A stretch of 64,000 nt of DNA from Torreya grandis (Eukaryota > Streptophyta > Pinopsida > Cupressales > Taxaceae), in the NCBI GenBank assembly GCA_037957365.1, contig JARHVA010000081.1, positions 6,067,501 through 6,131,500 of the forward strand, written 5' to 3'. A program made the position numbers and the translations under genes. Position 1 is the first letter of the stretch. Each line of letters opens with the position of its first letter. Of the stretch, positions 10,976 to 21,835 are shown one piece after another. Under the pieces are notes generated by a model that was given only the letters and a program-made list of their open reading frames with translations, did no database searches and was not told the DNA's origin.

Positions 10976-12422
10976 AATACTACAAACATCTTAAACAAAA
11001 GCCTCATAATTATAACTATTGCCTAGGTTTTGATTTCATTGTAAAGAATAATAAAGCCATCATTTCTCATCCATCTCCATCTAATTATATGGACCCTAGT
11101 GATCTAGCCTCCACTTTGACCGATCCATTTCCTACTGATATGGCCAAGCAAGTTATTATTAAAGATGTAGGAATTTCTATGTACCATCTAAAGGACATGC
11201 TCTATATTGAAAAATTACCAAAATCCCCTAAAACATTTGGTAAGTCTAAAACCTCCCAAACTCCTAACAGACCCAATCAAATTTAGCAACCAAAGAAGAA
11301 ATAACTAAAATCTCCTGTGGTTTTTGTACCTACAATTTCACCAAAGAAAGATCAAGAGGATTTTATCGAGGGAGATTGGTTATGTTCTAAAGGCCTTGCT
11401 AATTATTTTTAGAATCTAAAGTATCCTATCCCTAACAGAATAATGTATCATCTTGACTATACAGGGAAAGGCCTTGGCCCATAAGTGCAAGGAATTTTAG
11501 AGCCCTTATCAGCTAGAGTTGTCAATTAGAATCATGGTCTCAGATTTAAACCACCAGAGAATGACCTCATGACATTTGATAGTGACCCTTTCAAAGTGAT
11601 TAGTAATGAGACTCATAGCAGTGACACAACACCCCATTATAGCTTTTTTGATGAGATTACTGATTGAGATTTGTTTGACTCAAATGCCATATTGACTATA
11701 ATGCCTATTGGAGCTTCCCATCTTAAAGCAAAAATTCATCCTAGTGGTGCTTCCCTAGCTGAAGTAAAACATTATATATTTACCATTCGTGCTTCTCATC
11801 TTGAAGTAAACCCTCACTATAACTTATGCCTTTGCCATCCTAAAATCATAGATTAGGGTCAACAAAATTTGGTCATATGCCTCGATGAATTTCAAAATGA
11901 AGAATTAATTTCAGAATACATGGACCTATGAGATGCACTCTCCATTGGTGATCATAAGCAGGGTTTTGATTTTTCATTAAATTCTTCGACCTACTTTGGA
12001 GAGAAAGCAAACTTTTTTGGTCATAATAAAGATCTTTAGGTGAAAACCTCTTTGAGGCACTTATCAATCAAGAAAAAAGTAAAGAAAAAGATAACCCTTT
12101 GAGTGAAAACCTATTTCAGGCACTCCTAGTGAGGAAATTTTGTTCATCCCCTTAGGATGTAGAAATCCCATTGAGCCAAAGTTCCATAGCTAGTATAAGC
12201 ATCTCTTCAAAACAACATCAAATATTTGAGCATCTTGCTCTTGAGTTTCCAGAGGTTTTTACCAATTGGCCTTTACATGAGAAGGCATATTTTAATTCTT
12301 CATATTATCTAGATCTTTGGGAGGAACAACAAGAAGATATAATAGAGGAAAATGATCATAACCATATATTACCTACAATTCTAGATGATAGATCCACAAT
12401 ATTTATGGAAAGCACAACATAA
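10976..12422 (+). pseudogene. Element B protease-RT linker with G-patch-like motif
   Basis: A long linker between protease and RT. At 11,455-11,560 it encodes a glycine-rich motif with GKGLG, then a stop (probably Gln), then QGILEP, resembling a G-patch. A downstream half (11,671-11,856) repeats the phrase GAS or RAS with HL three times, about 35 codons apart. The frame is open for long stretches with stops at probable Gln and Trp codons. G-patch modules after protease are known in some retroelements; here it is degenerate. Confidence 0.5.
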
Positions 12423-14434
12423 GTGAATTTGGGAACCCATGAGGATCCCAAAATTGTTTATCTTGGGGCTTCCCTTACTGAAGTAGAACATGAACATATT
12501 ATATCCATTATTAAGGATTATATAGACATATTTTCATGGACATACTCTGACATGCTAGGCTTAAACCCAAATTTAGTTGTGCATTATCTTGTTGTTCACC
12601 CTAGTGCTAAACCAATCAAGGAAAAATTAAGAAAGATACATCCATACATCACCTTGTTAGTTAAGGCCAAGTTGGAAAAGTTGTTAGGAGTTAATTTTAT
12701 CAGACCACTAGACTACTCTGAATGGGTTTCTAACATAGTAATGGTGAGTAAAAAGACCCCAAGAATATGTATTTGTACTAATTTCTATGATATCAACAAA
12801 TCATGCCCTAAAGATGATTTTATTCTACCCAACATCAACATGATCATCAACTCAATTGCTAGGTATGAGATGTTATCTTTGATGGATGGATTTTTTTGTT
12901 ACAATCATATCAAGATATCCCCTGAAGATCAACATAAGACCATGTTCACCACTCCATGGGGGACATTATATTACCAAGTCATGCCATTTGGTTTGAAGAA
13001 TGTTAGAGCCACATATCAACATGCAATGACTTTCATCTTCCATAACATGATGCATGAAATTTTTGAGGACTATGTTGATGATATACTATAAAAATCAAGA
13101 ATAAGAGTTGGATATCCTAACATTCTATGAAGAATATTTGAGAGGCTTCATGTATATAAAGTCTACTTGAATCCTAAGAAATGTGTCTTAGGAGTCACAT
13201 CAGGAAAATTTCTAGGGTTCATTATATCACAATGAGGGATCTAAGTTGACCTTGAAAAGGTCAATGCTATTATGGAAATACCTCCACCAAACAATCTTAA
13301 TAAGTTGTGAGGTCTACAAGGAAAGATCTAGTCTATATGCAAGTTCATTTCTCAATTAGTAGATAAGTGACTCCCATTTACCCATCTCTTAAATAAAGGG
13401 GTAACATTTTAGTGGCATGAATATTGTTAGATATCATTTTCAAAGCTTAAAACATACTTGGCCAATCCACTATTCTTATGACCTCCAACACAAGGAAGGC
13501 CACTGCTTCTTTATATATCAGCCACAGAACATGCATTGGGGGAACTTTTGGCCTAGGATGATGATCATGGTAAGGAACACACTATTTATTATTTAAGCTA
13601 CACATTGGTAGTATATGAACATAATTATATGCCTATTGAGAAGGCATGTTTAGCTATGGTGTTTTCCACTCAGAAATTATGACATTATATGATAACTAAC
13701 AAAACTATTATTATCTCCAAGGTAGATCCTCTCAAGTTATTTTTATCTAAAGTAACTATTCAAGGATGTATGGCTAAATGTATTATTCTCCTCAGTGAGT
13801 TTGATATTGAGTACTAGAGTCAAAAAGCAATGAAAGGACAAGTTTTTTCTGACCAACTTGCAAAAGCTCCTATTATGACCACTCAACTTCTAAACTTTGA
13901 CTAAGAAGAATCACAAGAATTTGAATAGTGGATGCTCTATTTTAATTTATCCTTCACATCTCAAGGGTTTAAAGTTGGCATATTATTGATCATGCCATAG
14001 GTGGATTTGATCCCCAAAACATTCCATATACAATTTTAGTGTATAAAAAATATCGCTGAATATGAGGCATTAGTTGCAGGGCTTTATCTTGCTATATAGT
14101 AGGATATTAAAATCTTAAAGGTCTATGGATATTTTTAACTAATCATAAATTAGATAACTGACCAGTATTAACTAATAGATGATAACCTTTTTCCTTACAA
14201 TCAAATTGTTGATAACCTCAAAACACATTTCAAATCTCTATAGTTTGAGCAAGTTTCATGAGTCAACAATAGATCTACCGATGCCATGGCAATAATTGGT
14301 TCCATGATTCAAATGTATGACAATGCTAAAGAGTATTAGTTCCTAACTAAAAATCTTCTTCAACCAGCACATATTCTATCAAATTCAGAGAGGATATGCA
14401 CTATTACTGATCATAATCCCTTACCTAAGATACC
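12423..14434 (+). pseudogene. Element B RT, Gypsy RNase H and additional RNase H
   Basis: One reading frame runs from 12,423 to about 14,460 with some 25 stops and no frameshift that I can see. RT (12,560-13,330) has FIRPLDYSEWVSN, DINKSCPKDDF, SLMDGFF, MPFGLKN and an intact YVDD at 13,071-13,082, all typical of Tat. The Gypsy RNase H (13,400-13,870) has LLLYISATEHALG, with no catalytic Asp at the first site, then SKVDPLK. The additional RNase H (13,930-14,330) retains NIAEYEAL, but the first-site Asp is Asn (LYFNLSF) and the GDS motif is GYF. The unbroken first 222 codons are only the best-kept part; the gene is dead. Confidence 0.85.
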
Positions 14435-15717
14435 ATGGTACCAATATTTTATAACTATTTACATATTCATGTATTTCCTATCAACATTTCCAATAACCAA
14501 CAAAAAATATTCCTTCATCACTTAACATGTTATATCCTCCTTGGAAACATGATTTATCATAAAGGCTATGATGGAACACTTCTTCATTGTTTATATTTGG
14601 GAGAATCCAAGCTGACACTAAAGGAGGTTCATGAAGGAATGTGTGGGGCCCATACCAATGGTGTAGTCTTAGCAAACAATTTCCTTAGAATAGGTTATTA
14701 TTGTCCCAAAATGGAGATAGATGCTTGTAATTATGTAAAGAAGTGTGTTCCTTATTGGTAACATGGAAACTTGATACATGCACCTTCCTTACCATTGTAA
14801 TCAATTACAACACCATGGCCATTCTCAGTATGGGGTCTCGATCTCATTGAGAAAATTAACTCGACATCTTCAAATGGCCATAAGCACATTTTGACTACAA
14901 CTGAATACTTTACCAAGTGAATTGAGGCCATTCTTATAACCTGTGTTATTGTGAAACAAGTAGCCAAGTTTATTCATTACCATATCATCTATCGATATGG
15001 CATCCTAACTCATATTATATCTGATAATGGTGGATCCTTTGTGAACCAAGATGTGAAATCTCTTTGTGCAAAATTTAAGATCAAGCACAAGAAATCCACT
15101 CCATATAACCCACAAGGCAATGGACAAGCTAAGGCATTAAATAAAACCATTCTAGACGTATTAAAGAAGATTATTAATGATGCTAGTCATAAATGACACT
15201 TGCAACTCTTTCCTACCCTTTGGGCTTATAGAACCAATCATCACACCCCAACAGGAGCTACTCCATACTCTCTTGTTTTTGGCACTAAAGCTATCATCCT
15301 GGTTGAGATTGAGATCCCAACATTAAGAATATCACTAGAGCACATTGAAGATAATGAATACTATTGAGTCTCATGATTACATGAACTAGAGATTCTTGAT
15401 GGTAAGCATTTGGCTGCCCTACAAAACTTGCAAGCCTATCAAAATAGATTGCAAAAGAGCTACAATAAATGCATTCTCCCTTTAGAATTTGAGATTGGTG
15501 ACTTAGTTTTGAAAGAGAACCAGAAGAATATGAATTCTAAACCCAAAAAGAAAGGAAAATTTGAGCCTAATTAGTTGGGACCATATATTATCATAACAAA
15601 CTATGGATCAAGAGCATATCGACTAGCTAAACCTAATGGTGAAGAACTTTCAGAGCCCATGAACATTATACACCTTAAGAGGTTCTACCCATTAATAGCC
15701 TTGAACCATTGTCTATA
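14435..15717 (+). pseudogene. Element B integrase
   Basis: Integrase in a different frame from RT, so one frameshift lies near 14,400-14,435. It has an HHCC zinc domain (HEGMCGAH ... CVPYW, 14,625-14,760), core Asp residues at 14,840 (WGLDLI) and 15,023 (SDNGG), and NPQGNGQAKALN, where the catalytic Glu is Lys (AAG at 15,131). The C-terminal part ends in IIHLKRFYP. Stops at 14,918 and 15,572 replace Trp (FTK-stop-IEA, PN-stop-LGPY), and others replace Arg or Gln. The enzyme would insert element DNA into chromosomes; the Glu change alone would kill it. Confidence 0.85.
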
Positions 15718-18653
15718 AGACCCCTGACTTGGGGGAAACTTGTGTTGTCATAATTTTATCCCAACCTTTTATCTTACCTTGAACACATTTTATACTACCC
15801 TAGTCCACTTTTCATGATTCCTGATAGTAAATGCTTTAAATCCTTGGCACTCTGAACACATTCTTCATCTCATTCTAGATTGATCTCTTCAATAAGAATC
15901 TTCTTTGTTATGTCTAAATCATGTTATAAGCTTGAACACTTTTTATCCCTTGACCAATTATGATCTCAATTATGTCTCATTAAAATTATGAACATCCTCA
16001 GCAGTAGTTCTACAAAGCAGTTTAGCCAGGATGGTATTGTGTAGTTTCAAATAAGTGAACAAAAATATCTTCTTAGTTACAAACCACTACTACACTATTA
16101 TAGATAGGTGAATGTAGATACTTATTTTTTACTCCAAGTTGTATATTATTATATATCACATTTTCTTCTCTTTATTATTTCATCAAATATTCCTCACTCT
16201 CACTGATTTGTGAGCATGGGCCGTTGCTGCTGACTTAGCTATCTTATTGGAACTTCTACTCTCAAGATGTGCATCTCCTTGACTAGATGGTCACACCTTA
16301 TGCATATTTTACCCCAAAAACACCAAAAATATTATAAATACTTTGTAAATACCAAAAACATTAGAACATGATCCATAAAAGAACAAAAACATTGTCTCAC
16401 ACTTCAATACATTTGTACATTCTCATTCTTCCATGCTACATTCTTTCCATTTTGACAAGCACAAAAACACTAGGTCATTTCATCTTGTCCCATGCACTTG
16501 CCATATTCCAATATCATTCTTTCTCATCTCATCAGTTTCTTTTTTGCTAAACCATTCTTGTTTATTTGTCATATCTTCCATTTCTTCTATAACATTAATC
16601 ATGTTGGTCTGATCATCATTTTTTTTCTATCCCAATTCTTGGGAGAACTACATTTGGCCTGAAGTTCATATTAGAACATGTGTCCATAGAACTATGTAGA
16701 TAGTGTCCACTTGTCTTATGCATCTAGAGTCTGCTCAGCCAACCCCTTCCTTTTCTTCTCTTCCCCCATTTATTTTATCATTGTTCCTCTTTAATTAGGG
16801 AATAATTTTTGTGTCATTGTTCTTTGTTATGATGTGGTGGAAGTAATGCCTCTACCACACATGCATGAAAATTTGTCTTTAAACTGCACTAACTTGGATT
16901 TTATTTGTGTGTGTTTATTTGATTTCTCTTGGTGTTTTATTATGTTTTCTTTGTGTTTTGTTATGCTTTCACACCTCTCCTTTCATTTCTTCTCCTTTTT
17001 CTTACTTCTTGTCTCATCTTGGTCTTGTGTTGCCTTGATTGTTTTTGCTTATCTCTTTGGTGTTTCAGAACATCTTGATTATTCACATGGCTCGTGATTG
17101 TTTATATCTTGATCCTATATTATTATATTTTTCTTGGACTATTTTATCTATTTGATTTTTTTTGGTGTCTTGTTTTTTTGTTTAATTTTTCTTTTCTCTT
17201 TTGTGTTCAAGAATGCCTTGATGGTCCACATGGATCTTGATTATTCATATCTTGGTCTCATGTTGTTAAGGCATTCTTGCCTTTTTTTTTTAAATTTTTG
17301 TTCCTACTTAAGATCATATCTTGATTTCAAGTTAGGTTCATTTATGTTTATCTTTTTCTTTGTTTTTGTTTTTTTGTTTAAATGTAAATCACTATAACTC
17401 TAGTTTTGGTCATTGTTTTACAATTATCCTTAGTTATATATATTCAAATTTGAACTAGCTTAGCATAATTGGAATTTTATGTCATTCTAAGTTATTTATA
17501 CTTATGATGCATAATTTATTTTGATATAAAAAGAACTTTGTGCTCAAGTCTCAACATTTAACATCAACATTAACTTCGATGAATGATTCTCAAGAACACT
17601 TTGCGAAACCTAGGCTCATGATAAGGAATTAGGATTCTAGGTAACATGCATTTTAGGCATCTTTGTAGATGCTTAGATGTGCATCTCTTTGCATACATTA
17701 TAAGTCTAATCAATTTTTGGTCATTTTTCATCATTCCTCATTCCATTCTCTCCCAAACTTGGGTGAACTACATTGGCTTAAAGTTCATATTGGAACATGA
17801 GTCCATGGAATTATTTAGGTAGCACTCAATTTCTATTAAAGTTAGCTCGACTATTTATTTTCTTCTTTTCATCTCTCTCATCACTTTGTACATTCTCATA
17901 TTCTTGGTTTTATATGGCTTTCTAAGCCATTACACCATCACATGTATGTTTGTGCCTACTCACTTTAACCTATCTTTTTGGTTATATCCTTAAGTTATTT
18001 TTCTTGCCAATTGTCCATGCTAGGGCACAACATCTAAACAACATCCAAATCAAATCATATCTACAAGGGAAAATCATTATTTATTTTTTTATCAATGATC
18101 AATATTCATCCTACTAAGGAAAAACTATTTGATCATGATCAAATATTCTCTATTGGAGTACTTCTTATTATATTCTCTTTGGAGATCGTGTTCTAGTGGT
18201 GCTTCCCTTCTTAAAGTAGAATGTTCTCTCTTTTCCTCTAATTCCAAGATCTCAACATTAAAGCCTATGATGGTAATACTTTAGTGTGCACCTTGTCTCA
18301 AGATTAATTAATGTCATAAGCACACAACTTGTACTCTCAAATTGGGTGCATTTACAATGTGTCCCTTACATTTATGGATTTTATCTTTCCCATTCCCCTA
18401 TCTATAGGGCTTATTATACTTATAATTATATTTTGATCATTGATGGTAATCATGTGTACAAGCATTAGCTTGTTTGGATGTGATCTATTCCATGGGTTAA
18501 TCTCTTACTTTCTCTCTCTTTTCGAGAGTCCATCCTTTTATTCCATCCTAATATGTCCTCTCGAGGGGGCATCATGGGTCTGTTCCAATTTATTCTTGAC
18601 AAGTCTTTTCTTTGAAAATATGTTTCTTCACCTGAATGTCTCACTACACTTTC
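15718..18653 (+). other. Element B 3' UTR, 2.9 kb
   Basis: Long non-coding tail typical of Tat elements. It contains a duplicated segment: the text around GAACTACATTTGGCCTGAAG at 16,647 recurs near 17,767. It also has a T-rich zone (16,870-17,400) that yields spurious hydrophobic open stretches. A short segment at 17,583-17,635 resembles the reverse complement of the LTR's 3' part (compare 5,070-5,125). No gene is recognised. Confidence 0.6.
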
Positions 18654-18669
18654 TTAAATAGGGGTAAAA
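18654..18669 (+). promoter_or_regulatory. Element B polypurine tract
   Basis: AAATAGGGGTAAAA lies directly before the LTR start TGTATACATCC at 18,670. It is nearly identical to the tract in the inverted copy at 6,026-6,041. Confidence 0.75.
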
Positions 18670-19872
18670 TGTATACATCCAATTCCTAACACCATTTGTG
18701 TTGAAATTATCAATCTTACTTGAATTACACTCAAATGCACATTTTAGGTTAAAATCCATAAAATGCCCTAAATGGTTTAAACTTGTCACTTACAAGTGCT
18801 AGTTTAGGTCAAAGTATCCCTAAATAGGGCAATGCATTTTATAGGCCAACTAACTTTGATCAAATCATTTTGAGTCAAAATGACCATTTCACCATTTAGT
18901 ACTCTAGATCACTCTTTTCTTCTAATTCATTGGTACATGTCATGTACGTTTGTTAGTTGGTGTTGGCAACATCCTAAATGGGAATACATTTCCAATGCAT
19001 CTAACATCACCTTCTAGTTCCTCTCTAGTCAAATTACAACCTAGTAATATAACTTGCTAACCATTTTAATTAATTTAGGTCCAATTTTTAAATAATTTCA
19101 AAATTTTGATTAACCTTGTTTAAGGCTAATTAATCCAAATCAAGAGCTTAAGTGGATTTTCCATGAGATTTGTTGAATATTTATTTTTTTAAATTGATTC
19201 TTATTAACTACATCATTAGGTGACATGATTTCTTGGGAAGACATCCCTAGGCCATAAATACCATAAATATCATTATTATGGGTCACCCATACTTAGTTAA
19301 TGCCTCCCATGCCTCTTCAATGCCCCTTCTTCCAAGGTCACGATGAAGATAATTATGGATTTAATTCTAAATATTAGGATTATCTATGGCTAGACATCTC
19401 AATCTTGAGATGGATGGTCATGGTTGATCTTGAACAATCTCAAAAATCTATAAATAGAGAGGCCATGGACATGAATTTTAGTCTTGAATATTTCAAAGTT
19501 ATAATGTTAAATTGTTTCCACAATCATTTGCATTTGATCATTGATTTTTTTTTCAAGCTTCATTAGTAGGCTATTTTAGTGATTTGGAATCATGAGCCTA
19601 AGTTTTATGGAGTGTTCTTGAGACATTGGAGGAGTTAGCCACCTTTGTTGACAAAGACAAGGATGATTGATCAATGGATAACATGATTTTGAGCCACATG
19701 GGTATGGTGAATCCATTTGGGAAGGTAATCTGATGTTTGCTTTCTTTCATTTATTTCTTGCTAACTTTGTAATTCCCATAGGAATAGATAGGCTTAGTTA
19801 GTTAGTTATTTATGTATTTTTCATGATTTATGGACTAATGTTTGACTAAATTGCTTTGTAATCCTCTCTACA
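18670..19872 (+). repeat. Family-B LTR 1 (3' LTR of element B)
   Basis: Starts TGTATACATCC and ends CTCTACA, 1,203 bp. It matches the inverted copy at 4,975-6,025 and two further LTRs immediately downstream. A TATA box, TATAAATA, lies at 19,449-19,456. The left end is fixed by the polypurine tract; the right end by comparison with LTR 3, which ends TCTACA just before a primer site. Confidence 0.8.
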
Positions 19873-20672
19873 ATAACCTATATGTAATCATCACCTTTTT
19901 CTGATTTAACTCTAGTCAAACTGTGACTCAGTAAACATTTGACCAAATTCCAAGAATTGCAAGATGCTAAGTAAAGCTATTAAGCAAATTAAAAAAAATA
20001 GGAGATTAAATAGAAACTCCATAGAAATTTATTGAATATCTATTATTGGAAATTCATGATTAAAAATATATAGGCCATGACATCAGCCCATGACATCATC
20101 AAAATGGTGTTAAAAACTAGGAATTAATGGAGATAAATACTAGGTTTAAGCCCACCCATGCCTTAGTAGTGCTCACTTATTCCAAAATATTAATGGCTTA
20201 GTTATCCAAAATTGAATTAATCCTTGGCCACACATCTTGATCTCATGATAGATGGTCGTAATTGATTCTCAACATTTATAGAAAGCTAAAAATACATGAG
20301 CCATGACCATAACTTTCAAGCTTCAATTGTTGAATGTTATTATGTAGAAATAGTGATATAAAATCTTCACTCATTCCCCCAAATTGAAAAATCAAGGAAC
20401 CAAAGACAATGGTGAATAAGAGATGATGGAGGTACATGCTACATTGCATTGACAAAGACTTGGAGCACCAAATGTAGACATAAGCATGCTTATTAACCAT
20501 ATTTAAAGGAGAGCCATTATGGAAAAATATTGCTTGTCATAATTTCTTAGTTTATTGATTTTAGTGATACCACCCTTTGAGGGAGTGGGCTTAGAAAATT
20601 ATGTTCTCTATGATTATTATGGGTTTTATTTACTAACGCATAAACTAACTTGATTTATAATCTTACTCTAAA
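19873..20672 (+). repeat. Family-B LTR 2 (5'-truncated)
   Basis: This 800 bp stretch aligns with 20,990-21,814 of LTR 3, including a block around TTAAGCCCACCCATGCC (20,147 and 21,292) and the R-U5 end. About 300 bp of U3 is missing. It abuts LTR 1 on the left and LTR 3 on the right with at most a few bases between. Confidence 0.75.
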
Positions 20673-20676
20673 TTTT

Positions 20677-21814
20677 TCTAGACATCCAATTTTGATCACT
20701 ATTGTGCTAAAATTGTAAATCTGAATGACATTTCACAATAACATATAATTTAGACTAAAATCACTTAAATTCTCTAATTCATCTTAAGACATCAAGTGCA
20801 AGTGTTTATTCTTTTCTATTGGCCCTTGATTTGGGCAATGCATTTTACAAAATCATTATCTTTTCCTAGTTCATTTCAAGTCAAATTGTGACCAGGAAAA
20901 ATGATGTCTTGGACTACCAAAATCCTCAAATTCATCAACACACATCAAGTGCATGTGTCTATTTACATCTATGTTATCCTAACTTGGATAATATATTGTA
21001 CGTAATCATCACATTCTTGTGATTCAACTCCAGTCAAATTACAACTCAATAAATTTATATTTATGACCATTTTGATTAAATGTGCAACTAATTTCAAAGA
21101 ATTGCAAGATGCTAAGTAAAGCCATTAAACAAATCAAAACCAAATTAAGAGCTTAAGTTGAAAATCCCTGAAAAGTTATTGAATATCTACTATTATAAAT
21201 TCATAAATCAAAATATTTAGTTCATGACATCACCCCATGACATCATTGAAAGGGTGTCAAGCACCAGTCATTAATGGAGATAAATATTGGGTTTAAGCCC
21301 ACCCATGCCTCATTAATGCTCACTTATTCCAAAATATTGATGGCTTAATCCTCCAAAATTGAATTAATCCTTGGCCACACAACTTGATCACCATATAGAT
21401 GGTCAAGGTTGATTCTCAACATTTATGAAAAGCTATAAATATGAGATGCATGACCATAAATTTTAAGTTTTAGTTGTTCAATATTATTATGCAAAAATAG
21501 TGCTAGAGAAGCTTCACTCATTACCCCAAATTGACCAATCAAGGAACCATATCCATTGGTAAATTAATAGATGATATAGGTGCACACTACACCACTTTGA
21601 AAAAGACTTGTAATAACAAATATAAGCATAATAACATTTATTGACCAATTTTAAGGAGAACCATTATGAGAAGGTATTATTTTTCATGATATCTTAGTTA
21701 GTTTCTTCATTTCATTGACACTTCACATTGAAGGAGTCATGTTAAGTTATATATGCTTATTATGGGTTTTTTTACTAATACATGAACTAACTTAATTTGT
21801 AATCCTTATCTACA
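20677..21814 (+). repeat. Family-B LTR 3 (5' LTR of element C)
   Basis: Starts TCTAGACATCC (TG changed to TC) and ends TCTACA, 1,138 bp. The TATA box TATAAATA is at 21,434-21,441. A primer-site-like sequence follows at once. Within it the segment at 20,815-20,910 is partly repeated at 20,970-21,060. Confidence 0.75.
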
Positions 21815-21835
21815 TTTTGGCATGATTGGTGAGAT
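21815..21835 (+). promoter_or_regulatory. Element C primer-binding site (tRNA not identified)
   Basis: TTTTGGCATGATTGGTGAGAT follows the LTR end. It resembles the Tat-2 site at 45,526 (TTTTTGGCATGCTTGGTGGG). The leading TGGC fits a primer tRNA ending GCCA, but I cannot name the tRNA with confidence. Confidence 0.55.

Larger units (their letters stand above)
6180..19872 (+). mobile_element. Element B: Tat-lineage Ty3/Gypsy element lacking its 5' LTR
   Basis: Plus-strand element with the order leader, gag, PR, G-patch-like motif, RT, RNase H, additional RNase H, INT, long 3' UTR, polypurine tract and 3' LTR. The additional RNase H between the Gypsy RNase H and integrase marks the plant Tat lineage. 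The 5' LTR and about the first 700 bp of leader are missing, judged against the copy starting at 20,677; an inverted 3' end of the same family sits there instead. The coding region has dozens of in-frame stops but few frameshifts. Confidence 0.85.

Noticed and set aside
12423..13091. 222-codon open frame as a free-standing gene
   Set aside because: It is the RT portion of the element B polyprotein; homology extends on both sides in the same frame past stops.
16834..17397. Two 87-codon hydrophobic open stretches that look like small membrane proteins
   Set aside because: They lie in a T-rich zone of the element B 3' UTR. The Phe/Leu content follows from TTT and CTT runs, and neither has a relative or good context.
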